64,000 nt of DNA from Candidatus Tisiphia endosymbiont of Nemotelus nigrinus (GCF_964026475.1 NZ_OZ032151.1:868001-932000); one strand, 5' to 3'; positions 37,501 to 53,900 are shown, counted from the first letter of the stretch. Notes: generated by a model not told the origin, from the letters alone. Numbers and translations are program-made.

Positions 37501-38671
37501 TGTTTTTATGCGTTTGGAGAAGATTTTAATAGGTCAAACGGTTGTTAGTGGCCCTAAATCCGTAAAATCCGGTCAATTAATTAGTGATCAAACCCTTAAA
37601 TCATTATCTAAAGGACAGTTTTGGCAGCTGATTGTTGAAGATGCTGATGTAATGAATGAAATTGAACAAATTAAACGTCATTATGATGAAAAAAAAGATA
37701 GGCTCAATAAGCGTTTTTCTAGCAAAGTAGAAAAATTACAAAGTGGTGATGACTTACCACAAGGGGCTCTTAAAGTTGTAAAAGTATTTATTGCGACTAA
37801 ACATAAGCTACAACCTGGGGATAAAATGGCAGGAAGACACGGGAATAAGGGGGTGATCTCTCGTATTATGCCAGAAGAAGATATGCCATTTTTAGAAGAT
37901 GGTACAGTAGTTGATATAGTTCTTAACCCACTTGGCTTACCTTCACGGATGAATATAGGACAGGTTCTAGAGACTCATCTTGGTTGGGCGGCAGTGAATC
38001 TTGGTAAAAAAATATCTTCTATGTTGGAGCAAGTTCATAACAATAATATTGATATAGAAGAGCTTAAATCTTTTGTATCCACAGTATATGGACATAATTC
38101 AACGTCAAAAGATATAAAGAAAATGTCCACTGAAGAAATTATGGCATTTTGTAATAATATCGATAAGGGGGTATATTTTTCAACTCCGGTTTTTGATGGA
38201 GCAAAGGTTGAGAATGTAAAAGAAATGCTAACTTTGGCAGATCAAGACCCATCCGGTCAAATTAAGTTGATTGATGGTAGAACAGGAGAATATTTTGATC
38301 GTACCGTTACAGTTGGCTATAAATATTTCCTAAAACTACACCATTTGGCTGATGATAAAATCCATGCTCGTTCTATTGGTCCTTATAGTTTGGTAACTCA
38401 ACAACCATTAGGCGGTAAATCGCATTTTGGTGGTCAGAGGTTCGGTGAGATGGAATGTTGGGGCTTGCAAGCTTATGGTGCTGCTTATACGTTACAAGAA
38501 ATGCTAACTGTAAAATCGGATGATGTGGTTGGTAGGATTAAAATTTATGAGTCTATTGTCCGAGGTGATAATAATTTTGAATCTGGTATTCCAGAGTCAT
38601 TTAACGTAATGATCAAAGAGTTCAGATCCTTATGTTTGAATGTAAAACTTGAAGATACTGCAACAGATTAG
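34565..38671 (+). CDS. rpoB: RNA polymerase beta subunit
   Basis: 1368 residues, full length. The rifampicin pocket is recognisable: [20 protein letters not shown], then [16 protein letters not shown] and [20 protein letters not shown]. The catalytic-face motifs [12 protein letters not shown] and [20 protein letters not shown] at the C-terminus are intact. It forms the active site together with rpoC, which follows after an unusually long 477-bp gap. Confidence 0.99.
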   Translation: MTTQSLSIGKRIRKNFGHINLVASIPNLIEVQKNSYEKGFLQFGVKDLKRENKGLQSVLSSIFPIHDPSNIAYLEFAKYEFDNPKYDVEECTQRGLSYAAPLKVTLRLSIWDIDEDTGAREIKGIKEQEVYMGDIPLMTKNGTFIINGTERVVVSQMHRSPGVFFYHDEGKVHSSGKFLYSARVIPYRGSWLDFEFDAKDIMYFRIDRKRKLYATTLLRAIGMSTDEIMKFYYDTVTCFTKNGCWATKFIPESITAHRLVTDLVDADTGNMILASSQKITPRLAKKFAQDGVKNILVEREYLVGKYLSRDLINPDNGEVLAAIGEMITIDMLDSIMALGISSVDVLAINSQSGPYIRNTLFADKNQSYESALIDIFRVLRPGEPANIDAAKVLFNNLFFEPERYDLSEVGRIKMNSRLEMNIPESTAILTLEDIKHIIKVLVDLKDGKGSIDDIDHLGNRRVRSVGELIENQFRIGLVRMEKSVLERMSVVDLDAVMPHDLVNSKVLVSVVKEFFSTSQLSQFMDQTNPLSEITHKRRLSALGPGGISRERAGFEVRDVHPTHYGRICPIETPEGQNIGLINSMATYARVNKHGFIETPYRKVVDGHVTDEVVYLSAIEEGKYKIAQANAVIDQKGLLQEELINCRIDGGNFVMLTPSEIDYIDVTPMQVVSVAASLIPFLENDDANRALMGSNMQRQAVPLIRSDAPLVGTGIEGIVAQDSGVSVVALHDGIVEQVDSTRIVIRTKEQKTDGSPGVDIYNLLKFQRSNHNTCINQKPLINVGDYVVKGEVIADGPSTDNGEIALGRNVLVAFLPWSGYNFEDSILISERIVKDDVYTSIHIEEFEIIARDTRLGPEEITRDIPNVSDESLRHLDEVGIVYVGAEVKPGDILVGKVTPKSESPMTPEEKLLRAIFGEKASDVRDSSLRVPSGIAGTVVEVRVFSRRGVEKDERAIAIEKQQIEKLSKDRDDELRIVEHFVFMRLEKILIGQTVVSGPKSVKSGQLISDQTLKSLSKGQFWQLIVEDADVMNEIEQIKRHYDEKKDRLNKRFSSKVEKLQSGDDLPQGALKVVKVFIATKHKLQPGDKMAGRHGNKGVISRIMPEEDMPFLEDGTVVDIVLNPLGLPSRMNIGQVLETHLGWAAVNLGKKISSMLEQVHNNNIDIEELKSFVSTVYGHNSTSKDIKKMSTEEIMAFCNNIDKGVYFSTPVFDGAKVENVKEMLTLADQDPSGQIKLIDGRTGEYFDRTVTVGYKYFLKLHHLADDKIHARSIGPYSLVTQQPLGGKSHFGGQRFGEMECWGLQAYGAAYTLQEMLTVKSDDVVGRIKIYESIVRGDNNFESGIPESFNVMIKEFRSLCLNVKLEDTATD

Positions 38672-38698
38672 GTTTTGTGATAAGCTGAATTTAATAAT

Positions 38699-38935
38699 AG
38701 TCATCCTGGGTTCTCTTGGGTCTTGGAGTCTTCTAGGTCATCCTGAACTCTCCTTTCCTAAGTCATCCTGAATTTATTTCAGGATCTTTTGTGTGTACAG
38801 GCTAGATCCTAAAATAAGTTCAGGATAACCTAGAAGGCTTCAAGACCCAAGAGAACTCAGGATGACGTAGGAAAGGGTGCTTAGGATGGATGGCCCAAGA
38901 GGCTTCAGTATGACGTAGGAATTTAATCTCCTAGT
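38699..38935. repeat. Long compound palindrome in the rpoB-rpoC gap
   Basis: GTCATCCTGGGTTCTCTTGG and its partner CCAAGAGAACTCAGGATGAC, with further paired segments GGTCTTGGAGTCTTCTAGGT/ACCTAGAAGGCTTCAAGACC and a TCATCCTGAA/TTCAGGAT core, fold into one hairpin of about 170 nt. A second partial unit follows. If the operon is read through, this structure is in the mRNA. Confidence 0.8.
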
Positions 38936-39059
38936 GTGCCTATACGGAAATTGCAATTTTATGCAAAAATAATGAAAGCAGCTATTAGTGCAACATAAAA
39001 ATCTGCTATATTTATAGATATAACCTAATTTGGAATAACTTGCTATATCAAATTCAGGC

Positions 39060-39111
39060 TAGGAGACTGTCGGATATGACTAATTAATTAGTCATATCCG
39101 ACAATCTCCTA
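39060..39111. repeat. 52-bp near-perfect palindrome upstream of rpoC
   Basis: Each arm is 26 bases (TAGGAGACTGTCGGATATGA then CTAATT) with one mismatch and no loop. It ends 37 bp before the rpoC start. It could be a transcription terminator or attenuator, a protein-binding site, or a mobile palindromic element. Confidence 0.8.
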
Positions 39112-39136
39112 AACTAGAGCTGATAAAATTTTTTGA

Positions 39137-43342
<4,206 letters not shown>

Positions 43343-43559
43343 AATTCTTGAGCTAAAAAAGGAGAGCTAGAGATGAAAAAATAACCCACTTTACGCATAA
43401 TCCACATGGCAATTTAGAAATTGCAAAAAAGTACAAGGTGTTGTTGTGAGCATCATATCTTTACCCATAAGTTGTAATCTACATGATTATTGCATGGAGA
43501 ATTTTATTTTTAACTACGGGTAAAGATATGAGTGGTCGTGGCAATTCGCATTCATTATA

Positions 43560-43644
43560 TGGTACCTCTGACTGGACTTGAACCAGCACGCCTTTTGAGC
43601 TGTAGATTTTGAGTCTACCGTGTCTACCATTCCACCACAGAGGC
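43560..43644 (-). tRNA. tRNA-Leu(CAA), CCA encoded
   Basis: On the minus strand it starts GCCTCTGTGGTGGAATGG and the acceptor GCCTCTG pairs with CAGAGGT. The anticodon loop CTCAAAA gives CAA. The long variable arm (class II) between the anticodon and T arms (AGCTCAAAAGGCGTG region) confirms leucine. T arm GGTTCAAGTCC. Some 200 bp on either side hold no gene. Confidence 0.93.
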
Positions 43645-43862
43645 ATTAATTAGATTTTTTAGACCTTGTCAACAAAATAGCTGTATCTTTGTAAGATGTA
43701 AATAATTACTTGATTAAAACTAAAAGAATATTTCAGAACTTTTTCCATGCGATTTTTAAGTTGTCCTTCGTAGGATATTTTTTCTATTGCGTAGAATTAC
43801 ACTTTCAGAGCTTGTCCGCAAACTATAGCTGTCGTTTTGTCAAGGATCTAGATGATTTGCTG

Positions 43863-44432
43863 TTAAGCATTACCCGTTCTTGAAGAAAAATGAGATTCTT
43901 TAATACCAAGATTTTGCAAAGCATTGTGCCACTTATGTTCTGGATGACCAGAAAAAATAAACTCTTTATCACAATCTGTTATTATCCACAGATTATCTTT
44001 AATCTCTGCTTCAAGTTGTCCTGCTTTCCAAGAAGTGTAACCAATAATAAATAAACTATTTTTAGGACCTTGACCAGAAGCAATATCATGAGGGATTTGG
44101 GGATTAGAACTAACTGCTAAATGATTCTGAAACTTCAATAATAAATTCTCGTTATAATCATCAGAATGCAGGAAAAATCCGCGTTCATGCTCAACTGGTC
44201 CTCCCAAATAGATAGGCATCATAATATTATCTACCTGATCATCAGATATTTTGAAGAACGATTTTATTTCTATATGATTTACTAAATTATTGAAAATTAA
44301 ACCCATCGCTCCTTCTGCTGTATGAGAGAGCATATAAACAAGTGATTTATTAAATATACCATCAAGCATGTAAGGAGTAGCTATTAAAACCTTACCAGAT
44401 AGATTATCAAAAATTTTGTTATTTTTATTCAT
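43863..44432 (-). CDS. YqgE/AlgH family protein (UPF0301)
   Basis: 189 residues with the family's blocks: [52 protein letters not shown] and [20 protein letters not shown] with LWIITD. The biochemical role of this conserved family is not settled. It is transcribed away from cvpA. Confidence 0.9.
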   Translation of the reverse strand: MNKNNKIFDNLSGKVLIATPYMLDGIFNKSLVYMLSHTAEGAMGLIFNNLVNHIEIKSFFKISDDQVDNIMMPIYLGGPVEHERGFFLHSDDYNENLLLKFQNHLAVSSNPQIPHDIASGQGPKNSLFIIGYTSWKAGQLEAEIKDNLWIITDCDKEFIFSGHPEHKWHNALQNLGIKESHFSSRTGNA

Positions 44433-44596
44433 AATGTTTATTGTATTATTAAATTTATTTAGTCTCTATTAAATATATACACTAGCTTTTAAATACATAT
44501 AGTGTTAAATTACGTCTATTCAATAATACTCTTGAATATGAAAACAAATATATCCTACACTTATTCTAAACCTAAAGTAATTTTTAGAAAAGTCTA

Positions 44597-45289
44597 ATGT
44601 TTACTTGGTTTGACATAATAATACTGGCAATTATTACCGCTTCATCAATGTTAGGAGTCTATGGGGGGCTAATAAAACTTACTATTAACTTACTTTGCTT
44701 TATATTTTCAATTCTTTTTGCCTATTACCTATCTCCATATATTACTGAAATTGTTACTCGATATTTTGTTAACCATGTTGCGCTAGTAATCAGTTCTGGG
44801 ATTATCTCCTATATTATATCTTGGATCGTATGTTCTTTCTTAACCCATAAATTTCTTTTGATAATTTCTGTTATAAGTGGTGGGGTCATTGATAGAACTC
44901 TAGGCCTAGCCGTTGGTATGCTTAGGGGTATGATTATTTGTTTGTTTCTATTTCTAATCTTAACAATTTTATTTTCTGGTAGTTATCTGCAAGCAAAAAC
45001 GCTAAAAGACATTATACAAAATACTACCATTGATAAATATCCGGAATGGCTTAAAGAATCAGCGACTACTCCCTATCTAGATAATTTAAGTAAAAACCTT
45101 ATAAAGACTCTACCACAAGATAGTTTGGAATCCATTAAATTACCCATAAAATCAGAGATTATTGATACTACAAATGTGTTAAAAGAATCACAATCTAAAG
45201 AATCTTCCAATAAAGTGAAAAAACTGCCTGAAGATCTTAGGCAAGAACTTAATGAAGTATTGTTTCAAGAATTAGAGAAAAATGATTAG
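44597..45289 (+). CDS. cvpA: CvpA-family membrane protein
   Basis: 230 residues. Four membrane helices in the first 130 residues (WFDIIILAIITASSMLGVYG, LINLLCFIFSILFAYYL-like, ALVISSGIISYIISWIVCSF, MLRGMIICLFLFLILTILFS) and the GxxRG turn DRTLGLAVGMLRGM are typical. The C-terminal 95 residues are polar and cytosolic. CvpA is needed for colicin V production and for envelope stress resistance in other bacteria; the role here is unknown. Confidence 0.85.
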   Translation: MFTWFDIIILAIITASSMLGVYGGLIKLTINLLCFIFSILFAYYLSPYITEIVTRYFVNHVALVISSGIISYIISWIVCSFLTHKFLLIISVISGGVIDRTLGLAVGMLRGMIICLFLFLILTILFSGSYLQAKTLKDIIQNTTIDKYPEWLKESATTPYLDNLSKNLIKTLPQDSLESIKLPIKSEIIDTTNVLKESQSKESSNKVKKLPEDLRQELNEVLFQELEKND

Positions 45290-45312
45290 CTTATTTCAAG
45301 CAAAAATACAAT

Positions 45313-45445
45313 GTCATTCCTGCGTAGGCGGGAATCTAGACACTTATATCATAATTTAAAGATATAAGTGTCTAGATACATGTTTATGCAGGTATGACAA
45401 AAAACTGGATTGCTTCGTCGACCTACGGTCTTCCTCGCAATGATG
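45313..45445. repeat. Type C repeat carrying a 40-bp palindrome, followed by half a type A repeat
   Basis: GTCATTCCTGCGTAGGCGGG and TTTATGCAGGTATGAC form the type C arms; the 40-bp palindrome sits between them. Next comes TGGATTGCTTCGTCGACC and CCTCGCAATGATG, the right half of a type A repeat. It lies between cvpA and tatC. Confidence 0.75.
45336..45375. repeat. 40-bp palindrome, copy 3
   Basis: Identical to the copies at 22249 and 23752. Here it is clearly an insert, since it interrupts a type C repeat at a CTAG. Distance from the other copies is over 21 kb. Confidence 0.9.
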
Positions 45446-45587
45446 TTAACCACAGATGATTTAAAACACCATACTTAAAATACCTTTCCCCTTCTAACTT
45501 TTGACAGCTGTGGTGGGAATCTAATATCCTTGCTTTCGTAGGGATAACATTTAAGTTAAGCTGACAAACATTATAAATAGTTAATTT

Positions 45588-46319
45588 ATGAAATCATATA
45601 CATTTAAAGAACATTTTTTAGAGTTAAAAGCTAGATTTTTACGAGTGTTTGTTGCATTCGTTATTGGTTTTATTATTTGTTATTATTTTAGTAGTAATAT
45701 ATATGATATTTTGTTAGAACCACTGGCAGAATTAAGTCATTATAATACAAGAAGAGTGATCTATACTGGTCTTACTGAAGCATTTTTTACTTACATAAAA
45801 CTTGCGGCTTTTGTTTCTTTTATCATGATTATACCAATTATTAGCATAGAATGCTTTTTATTTATAAAACCTGGATTATATTCACATGAAAAAAAATATG
45901 CGGCTTTTATTCTTTTTATGGCTCCTGTTTTGTTTTGGTGTGGGGGGATATTTGTGTTTTATTTTGTTATGCCACGTGCTTGGCAATTTTTTCTGAGCTT
46001 TGAAAATAATAATGTCATTATTCCGCTAATTCTAGAAGCTAGAGTTAGCGAATATTTAAACTTAATAATTCAGCTAATTATTGCTTTTGGTGTAGCTTTC
46101 CAATTACCAATTGTTATGTTAATATTGAATTTATTGAAAATATTAACAGCAAAAGACTTAGTGAACAAGCGAAGATGGTCTATAATAATTATTTTTATTA
46201 TTGCTGGTATTTTAACTCCACCGGATGTGCTTAGCCAATTTGCTCTTGCAATACCAATGCTTTTATTATATGAAACTTCAATCATTATGTGTAAATTTGT
46301 AGAAAATCGAGGAAATTAG
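45588..46319 (+). CDS. tatC: Twin-arginine translocase subunit TatC
   Basis: 243 residues with six membrane helices. Conserved N-terminal FKEHFLELKARFLRVFVAFV, the periplasmic-loop motif FIKPGLYSHEKKY (F-x-x-P-G-L-x-x-x-E), the mid-membrane FQLPIVMLILNLL, and TPPDVLSQFALAIPMLLLYE. TatC recognises twin-arginine signals. Its stop codon abuts the serS start codon. tatA and tatB are elsewhere. Confidence 0.96.
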   Translation: MKSYTFKEHFLELKARFLRVFVAFVIGFIICYYFSSNIYDILLEPLAELSHYNTRRVIYTGLTEAFFTYIKLAAFVSFIMIIPIISIECFLFIKPGLYSHEKKYAAFILFMAPVLFWCGGIFVFYFVMPRAWQFFLSFENNNVIIPLILEARVSEYLNLIIQLIIAFGVAFQLPIVMLILNLLKILTAKDLVNKRRWSIIIIFIIAGILTPPDVLSQFALAIPMLLLYETSIIMCKFVENRGN

Positions 46320-47606
46320 ATGTTAGATATAAAATGGATTAGGGAGAATAAGCAGGAATTTGATGATTTACTTATTAAAAGGGGAATTGCCCCAATGTCC
46401 AATAAAATTACTAAACTAGATGAAAGCAAACGTCAACTTACTAATCTTATTCAACAATTTCAACATGCAAGAAAGAAAAAATCTAAATGTTTAGGTAACA
46501 TGCCTAATAAGATTGGTAAGGAATTTGAAGAATTAAAGCGTGATGTGGAGCATATAAATGAAAAATTAGAAGAACTGAATCTAAAATTAAATAGTAATCA
46601 TCAGCTAAACGATATGCTTGAGGTATTACCAAATCTTCCTGATGATGATGTGCCGTACGGTACTGATGAAAGTATGAATAAACTAATTAGAATAGTTGGA
46701 GACATTACAACAAGACCATCTCCAATATTCGCTAAGCAGCATTTTGAGCTTGGTGAAAGTTTAGGTATGATGGATTTTGTACGTACAGCTAAAATGTCTG
46801 GTAGTAGGTTTGTAACTCTAAAGGGAGATTTAGCAAAGTTAGAGAGAGCATTGATTAACTTTATGATTGATACTCATACTCAGGAATTTGATTTTACTGA
46901 ATTATCCCCCCCATCTTTAGTACGACCAATGGCTATGTATAATAGTGGTCAATTGCCCAAATTTGCAGAAGAGTCATTTGAAACGGTGAATAATTACAGG
47001 TTAATTCCAACAGGCGAAGTACCTCTTGTTAATATGGTATCTGATACTATCATAGCTAGGGAAGAATTACCTATACGTTATGTCGCTTATACCCCATGTT
47101 ATAGATCAGAATCTGGAAGTAGTGGTAAGGATACTAGAGGTATGATACGTATGCATCAATTTGGTAAAGTTGAATTGGTTATAATAACTACTGCAGAAGA
47201 GTCTAAGCGTGAACATGAATATATAACTAATGCTGCTGAAACCATTCTAAAAAAACTTGATCTACCATATAGAGTTATGTTGCTTTGTACTGGGGATATG
47301 GGATTTACTGCACAAAAAACCTATGATCTGGAAGTATGGTTGCCAGGCCAAAATTTATATCGTGAGATTTCAAGCTGTTCTAATTGTGGAGATTTTCAGG
47401 CGAGAAGGATGAAAGCTAGATATAAAGAATTTGGTAGCAACGAAACTACTTTTGTCCATACGTTGAATGGTTCTGGTTTACCAATTGGTAGAACAATAAT
47501 TGCAATTCTAGAAAATTACCAAAATGCTGATGGTTCAATAACGGTTCCAGATGTTTTGGTAAGTTATATGGGTGGGTTAGAGCGAATTCATACTAGTAAT
47601 AAATGA
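46320..47606 (+). CDS. serS: Seryl-tRNA synthetase
   Basis: 428 residues. An N-terminal coiled-coil arm (to about residue 100) binds the long variable arm of tRNA-Ser. Class II motifs: [20 protein letters not shown] (motif 2, ATP binding) and [19 protein letters not shown] (motif 3). The motif-1 region is SPPSLVRP. It is translationally adjacent to tatC. Confidence 0.98.
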   Translation: MLDIKWIRENKQEFDDLLIKRGIAPMSNKITKLDESKRQLTNLIQQFQHARKKKSKCLGNMPNKIGKEFEELKRDVEHINEKLEELNLKLNSNHQLNDMLEVLPNLPDDDVPYGTDESMNKLIRIVGDITTRPSPIFAKQHFELGESLGMMDFVRTAKMSGSRFVTLKGDLAKLERALINFMIDTHTQEFDFTELSPPSLVRPMAMYNSGQLPKFAEESFETVNNYRLIPTGEVPLVNMVSDTIIAREELPIRYVAYTPCYRSESGSSGKDTRGMIRMHQFGKVELVIITTAEESKREHEYITNAAETILKKLDLPYRVMLLCTGDMGFTAQKTYDLEVWLPGQNLYREISSCSNCGDFQARRMKARYKEFGSNETTFVHTLNGSGLPIGRTIIAILENYQNADGSITVPDVLVSYMGGLERIHTSNK

Positions 47607-47719
47607 TCCTGATAATTGATCTTACTTTCTAAAATTATCATATTTTAATATAAATTTCTTGTATTTAACAATTTGCTTTACTACAATGGAATAATATTAA
47701 CTATTTAGGTAACTACCCA

Positions 47720-47980
47720 ATGTATATTAATACACTGACTATTAGTTCTAGGGGGCAGATTGTTTTACCAAAAAAAGTTAGAGATATTTTTAAATCTAAC
47801 ATTGTTACTTTAGAGGTCAATGAGAATAATCAATTAATAATATCCCCTGTCTGTGACCTTGGGGGAACTCTTTCTATTTATAAGAAAGATTCAGAGATTT
47901 CATTTGATGGAATCAGACAGCAATCATGGTTTGATAGTACCTATTCTAAAGAAGCTACAGCTAATAAGGTAGTGAAGTGA
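47720..47980 (+). CDS. vapB: VapB-type antitoxin, AbrB/SpoVT fold
   Basis: 86 residues. The N-terminal swapped-hairpin domain shows LTISSRGQIVLPKKVRDIFK, the hallmark of AbrB/MazE DNA-binding antitoxins. The C-terminal part (SFDGIRQQSWFDSTYSKEAT) would bind the toxin. It overlaps the toxin gene by 4 bp (GTGA), which couples their translation. It also would repress its own operon. Confidence 0.8.
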   Translation: MYINTLTISSRGQIVLPKKVRDIFKSNIVTLEVNENNQLIISPVCDLGGTLSIYKKDSEISFDGIRQQSWFDSTYSKEATANKVVK

Positions 47981-48363
47981 AATATATTTGTGATAGCAAC
48001 TTTATCCTTCGTTATCTTCTTGCGGATAATCCAGAAATGTTTAGTAAAACCAAAGAAATATTTGATCAAGCTAAAATCGGTCATATTACTCTTGTAATTG
48101 AACAAGCAGTATTTACTGAGGTGATATTTGTCTTATCCTCTTTCTATAAGATTCCCAAGGATAAAATAACTTTGACCTTATCTGAAATGTTAACTTACAA
48201 AGGGGTTCAAAGTGATAAAAACCATCTTTTATTAGCTCTGGATTATTATTTAAAATATAATTTGCATATAGTTGATTGTATTCTTCTGGCTAAAGCTGTT
48301 ACTACAGATTTACCTGTTCTTTCCTTTGATCAAAAATTACTTGATTTAGTAGTAAAAAAATAA
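47977..48363 (+). CDS. vapC: VapC-type toxin, PIN-domain RNase
   Basis: 128 residues with a GTG start overlapping the antitoxin stop. PIN acids are visible: YICDSNFILRYLLAD (first D), VFTEVIFVL (E), and HIVDCILLAKA (D), then PVLSFDQKL (last D). VapC enzymes cut tRNA or rRNA. The pair lies immediately upstream of virB4, between serS and the secretion genes. Confidence 0.85.
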   Translation: MKYICDSNFILRYLLADNPEMFSKTKEIFDQAKIGHITLVIEQAVFTEVIFVLSSFYKIPKDKITLTLSEMLTYKGVQSDKNHLLLALDYYLKYNLHIVDCILLAKAVTTDLPVLSFDQKLLDLVVKK

Positions 48364-48488
48364 TTCTTAAAAAGAGAAAAATTATTGTTTTTTGACTTAG
48401 TGGATGAGAATTTTAGAGTATACTACATAAATTCAGTATATTAAAAACAAAAGAATATAAATAATATATGTTTATTTAATAGGTATCA

Positions 48489-50939
48489 TTGGTGTTTAAA
48501 ATAGCTAGCAATTCGAGGAAAGTTGATAAGGATTTGTATAATAATTCGGCAGAGAATTTTATTCCTATAGCTTGTCACTATAATGAAAATACTCTGTTAA
48601 CTAAGAATGGGGAACTACTCCAGACTATCCAAATAAATGGTATCAATGCAGAAAATATTAGTGATAAACTATTCAATTTACGAGAAGTAGTACGTAATGC
48701 TATCAAGAAAAATGTTCGTAATAAAAGTTTTGCATTTTGGATACATACTGTAAGACGTAAGACAAATTTAGATGATACAACTCCTTACAATAAATTGTTA
48801 CCAGCTAATATTCACAATCTATGGAGACAAAAGAATTATTGGGATGATAAATTTGTTAATACCTTATATATCTCAATAATTTATGATTCTAATAACATTA
48901 AAGTTAAAGATATCAACTCTTTGATAACTTCTTTGTCTTTCGATAAACTTGTCAATTACCAAAATAACTATTTAGATAGTGTTTTTAAAATGCTAAATAG
49001 TACTGTTGACAAAATACTTCTGGATTTACAAGATTTTGGTGCAGTAAAGTTAGGAATAAGATTTGAAGGAGAAGAATCTTACTCTGATCTGATGTTTTTA
49101 TATCGTAGAATAGTCCATCTTAATGAGGAATATTGTCTAGTACCGATTACTAATTTATCTAATGCTTTAGCCTCTAATCAATATGCAGTTGGTAACGATA
49201 AGATTGAAGTAATAAGCCAACATGGTAAAAAGTTTGCATCCATTATTTCAATAAAGGAATATCAAGAAGTATCATCAGCTGCCCTTGATGGATTCCTACA
49301 ATTACCTGTAGAATTAATAGCAACAGAAATATTTTATTTCGTTGATAAAAAAGAAGTATCTAAAGCATTTGAAGAACAGGCATATATTTTACAAGTTAGT
49401 AAAGATGCTAAGCTTGCTGAAATCACCGGAATAGATAAAATAATGAATCTTGATGATTCAATCCCAAACCAATTTTGTAAACAACAAATTTCCATTGCTA
49501 TTATAGGATCAGACTTGCACAAATTGGATCAATCAATTGCCCAGGCATCTAAGGAACTTGCTAAAATTGGGGTTGTCCATGTACGAGAAGATATAAATTT
49601 AGAATCGACATTCTGGGCACAACTTCCAGGTAATTTTTCCTATATTAGAAGGTTAGCTCCAACAATTATCGAAAATACAGCTGCCTTAGCTTCCTTACAT
49701 AATTTTCCAACCGGAAGCCAAAATAATATATGGGGTAAAGCAGTAACCTTGCTTAGAACGGAGAAGGGAACGCCTTACTTTATGAATTTTCATGCGAAAA
49801 GTAATAATCGAGGAAATACTTGTATTTTTGGTACCGCTAATACCGGCAAGACTGTACTAACAAATTTCTTAATTTCTGAAGCAACTAAGTATAAGCCAAC
49901 AATATTGTATCTTTCCAACAATAATGATTCAAAGATTTTTATTGAATCAATTGAAGGACAGTGGTTTGAAAAGGAGAAAAACCTAATAAATCCGTTTTTA
50001 CTAGATAATACTCTAGAATCAAGGCATTTTATTATCGAATTGCTTAAGATAATTTGTAATAATTCTTTTTATCCCCTAAACGAGGTTGAATTAGCTTTTT
50101 TAGAAAAGTTTGCTGATAAAATTCACAGTTTAGATAATAAGAATCGTAATTTTTCATCGATTTTAAAAATAATGGATTTTTCTATAGAAGGTGGGGATTT
50201 AATCAAACTAAAATTAACTGATTATGCAGAAGGAGGATTATATGATGGTATATTTGATAGTGATAAATTTCCTTTATCCGAAGGCAATATAATAGGATTT
50301 AATTTATATTCTTTCTCTGAAAAATCCTTTACTGAACGTTTTTATCCAACAGATAGAAAACTTCAAGAAGTATTCTCAATGAATTTAACTAAGCATAATA
50401 GTTTATGTGCAGGGTTAGTATATGCATTTAACTATCATTTAACTATTACAGGGAAGAATCCAAAAATATTAGTAGTAGATAATCTTGATTCCTTGTATAG
50501 ACCAGAAAACTTTGATAATATGTCACAGATGATTTCTGATAGATTGATGAAAAATAATGGGATCATGGTTAGTAATCTTAATTTCAGTTATTTGCAGTCG
50601 ATAAAAACTAGAGTGTTACAAAATTGGTTGGACTTAACAGACACTAAAATTATTTTACCATCAGAAATAAAATTGCAGTATTTAGACCAAATTTTAGGAT
50701 TAAATGAATCAGAAATAAAGAAATTATCGAAATTTACAATTGCTTCTAGAATGTTCTTAATAAACCAAGATGGTCAATCTATTGCTGTGGAATTAAGTAT
50801 AGGAAGCTTAATTGGCATTATCAAGATTTTATCCTGTGGAATCGAAGAACTGAAAATATATCAAAAAATATTACAACAATATCCAGGGCATCCTGATAAT
50901 TGGATTAATCATTTGTATATAGCATTAAATCATATTTAG
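48489..50939 (+). CDS. virB4: VirB4-like ATPase of the rvh type IV secretion system, probably the second paralogue
   Basis: 816 residues. VirB4 is the cytoplasmic ATPase that drives pilus assembly and transport. The N-terminal CagE/TrbE-type domain fills the first 400 residues. The Walker A loop is intact (GTANTGKTVLTN, about residue 448). The Walker B region reads ILVVDNLDSLYR near 664, with Asn in place of the usual Glu after the Asp, and the following helix lacks the usual FATQ-type sensor motif. This suggests a weakened ATPase, as expected for the second rickettsial VirB4 paralogue, which I recall lying next to serS. A virB6-like gene starts 13 bp downstream. Confidence 0.85.
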   Translation: MVFKIASNSRKVDKDLYNNSAENFIPIACHYNENTLLTKNGELLQTIQINGINAENISDKLFNLREVVRNAIKKNVRNKSFAFWIHTVRRKTNLDDTTPYNKLLPANIHNLWRQKNYWDDKFVNTLYISIIYDSNNIKVKDINSLITSLSFDKLVNYQNNYLDSVFKMLNSTVDKILLDLQDFGAVKLGIRFEGEESYSDLMFLYRRIVHLNEEYCLVPITNLSNALASNQYAVGNDKIEVISQHGKKFASIISIKEYQEVSSAALDGFLQLPVELIATEIFYFVDKKEVSKAFEEQAYILQVSKDAKLAEITGIDKIMNLDDSIPNQFCKQQISIAIIGSDLHKLDQSIAQASKELAKIGVVHVREDINLESTFWAQLPGNFSYIRRLAPTIIENTAALASLHNFPTGSQNNIWGKAVTLLRTEKGTPYFMNFHAKSNNRGNTCIFGTANTGKTVLTNFLISEATKYKPTILYLSNNNDSKIFIESIEGQWFEKEKNLINPFLLDNTLESRHFIIELLKIICNNSFYPLNEVELAFLEKFADKIHSLDNKNRNFSSILKIMDFSIEGGDLIKLKLTDYAEGGLYDGIFDSDKFPLSEGNIIGFNLYSFSEKSFTERFYPTDRKLQEVFSMNLTKHNSLCAGLVYAFNYHLTITGKNPKILVVDNLDSLYRPENFDNMSQMISDRLMKNNGIMVSNLNFSYLQSIKTRVLQNWLDLTDTKIILPSEIKLQYLDQILGLNESEIKKLSKFTIASRMFLINQDGQSIAVELSIGSLIGIIKILSCGIEELKIYQKILQQYPGHPDNWINHLYIALNHI

Positions 50940-50952
50940 TTGAAAGAGGAAT

Positions 50953-53900
50953 TTGGTGCTAAAAAAATATTATCTAGTATTGTTCTTATTGATTTACTCG
51001 GGCAATAGCTATGCATCATTTTGGAATGAAGTTGCGCAATGTATAACTAATCCCTGTAATTGTGGTTACAGTACGATAGATGAAAAATGGAACAACACGG
51101 TTAAAAGAACAATAAAACCAAATCCTCTATGTCCACCATGGAATAGACGGGATGGACGTGATACAGATAATTGCCTGATTCAATTTGATCCGCCAGAGAA
51201 TTGGATTGGGTTCTATCTGCAGCATTGTGCAGAACGTACCAGAGAAAGCTCTTACTTTGCCCCAAGAATTCGTATAAGAACTCAAAGTTGTAATGCATTT
51301 GCTTGCTGGAATCAATCCACTACTCTAAATTGGGATGGTGAATGTGTAATATGGCCTGGGGCTTATGGTTTACCTCTACTCAGAATTTGTGCTAGAGTTG
51401 CTGTTCCTGCGGTTGAACGGACGTCATTAAATAGTAAAGGAACACCCGCAGATCCTGGTTACACTCCTGGAAAACACTTGAATGATGTTGGTTTTCCAGA
51501 AGATGACGAATTATTCATTGGAGACGATGGCACAGCACTTAAATTTGATAGACCAAAATTATGTGCATATAGTGATCCTGGTTTGGTAAATCTTGTTTCA
51601 GCTACCGGAGTTCACTTAGATCCGCTGGATTGGAATCCAGTAAAACAGCCTCTTCATAAAACAGATGAATTACACCCTCTTACAAAAGTCCTAGTATTTT
51701 TAATAGACCTTAAGACTAGTCTGAGTATGTCAGCATTATTAGGTAAGTTATTAGATATGATGGGTGCTGAAAATACGCCAGGTCTTAATGTTATACGAGA
51801 AATAGTTAAATGGGTGGGGAAAATTCTTGAGCAACAATGGATGTATGATATAGCAAAAGATGTCCTTAAAACAATTGGTACACTAAATCGTTCTGTTGAT
51901 GATTATCAATTTGGTTGCGTTGAATTACCATTTGGCCCTTTCCCGCCACCATATTGCCCTAAATTAGCTTCATTAATTACTACTCCCACTACAAGTTCTG
52001 TATGCAGTAAGAAGAAAGATGGTCTATTTGTTCAGTCTTCAGATGCACCATGTGTGGTGTCTAAATTAAGGAATAATCTTATTCATAATGTCGTGCGTGT
52101 TAGCTTAGACAATTTGATACCTCTTTGTAAAAATAAAGAAGAACCTCAAAAAACTGATAAATGTGTAGTAATAAAAAATCTTGCTGCATTCTCAGCTCAA
52201 AAAGTTCATACAGATAGCGCTCAACATGATGTAATAAAAAAATGTCCGACTGATAACGAAAGACCTTGTGTTGATACTAAAATTAACTTTAAATGCAGTG
52301 TTACTGAAAATGGTTGCGAAGATGGCTTTAGGATAGTATACGCACAAAGAATAGGTGAACACTCCACACCAAGTAATTACTATGTTGATGATTTACCTGA
52401 TTGTAATAGCAAGGATGCAAATGGTAAAACTACCTGTCAAGAAATATGGGGAATAAATATTGGGGAATTTGTCGATGTTAAGATTGAATTTCCCAAGGTA
52501 CAAAGTCAGGATGGTAACAATTTATTACAACTAAATAAAACCTTTGAACTCCAAGATAATAATGGCAATAACCGGTCTTTTGTTGCGTCAATTGCTAAAG
52601 ATGCTTTTTTCGATCAAGACTTCTCTTTTCATCGTGATCCCAAATCTATTTGTGTAACGGAAGAAGAACAGTTGGTCGGTTGCGAAAAAAGAGTGACAGA
52701 TGACTACCAAATCTTAACCCAAGAGTGTGGGGTAGATCCCGAAGTTATTTGCCCTAATAATAGCTATTATACCCCTCAATTTGTTACGTCAATAAGGGTA
52801 TTAAATAAGGATGGGAGCATAGTTGATGCAACTAGCACTGTTGTTACACCATTATCGGTACACTCGCCTGATAACCAGAAGACAGAAGAAATAATAAATT
52901 TAGCAGGATATAATTTTACTTCCTTTATGGCATATATTTCTAATACCCCGCCAGCTATATATACTGCTATGCCATTTTCTGGAGAAAAATCTATGAATCC
53001 TTCAACGATATATGGTGAATATAAAAACGACAAGATACCCTATGATACTAAAGGAAGCCCTATTACAGATGTGGTATATTTGAAAGGTCTTGAATATATA
53101 AATGGTAAATATATTCAAGGGGCAACACATGGCTGTTTACAATCAAAAGATACAGAAAAATGTATTCCTGGAGTAAATGATACTAATTGTGTGCTAGCAA
53201 AACTACTTGAATCAGATACAGTTGACTGTTCAATGTTTAAGGAAAAAAGGACTGATCCCAAATATCTAAATCTTAGAATTCGTCAAAAGAGTGATACCAA
53301 TTGTAACAAGACAGATTCTATATCAGGCTTAAATGGTGGTGCTGGTATTACGATTTATGCATGTGATAATTCTGTGTATTGTTATACAAATGATCGTAAT
53401 GCAGGGGTTGAAGTATGTAAAGTTTCTATAGATGCCAAGGATAGAATTAATCCACTCCCATCACTAGGAAACCCAATAAATACCGGGCAGCATTACACTA
53501 ATGCCTTTGATAAGAAAAAAGGTACTCCTAACTACAATCAGAAGACTGAGGCAATCCGAGATAAAACTCTACAGGAATTAGGTTTTTGCACCCCAATTAA
53601 TGTCCCTAAATGTGAACCAATTTCTACCCCAACTGATATTAGTGGTAACGCAACATGGAAGTCTGATAACCCAAATGACTCAAAAACAGAAATAGGTCAT
53701 TTGGCACTAGGAACTTGCAAGCCTGGTTGGGTATTAATTGATCCGAATAAACCACTGCAACGTTATTGTCTATCAAATGTAGCTACCAAAACCGTTGCTT
53801 TTGAAGCATTACCTGAAGGTGTTGGCTGTAAAGAAAGTCCTAGTCTTAGATTCGAATATACAAACAACTTTAAAAGTAATTTTCCTGTTGAAAATAGCTA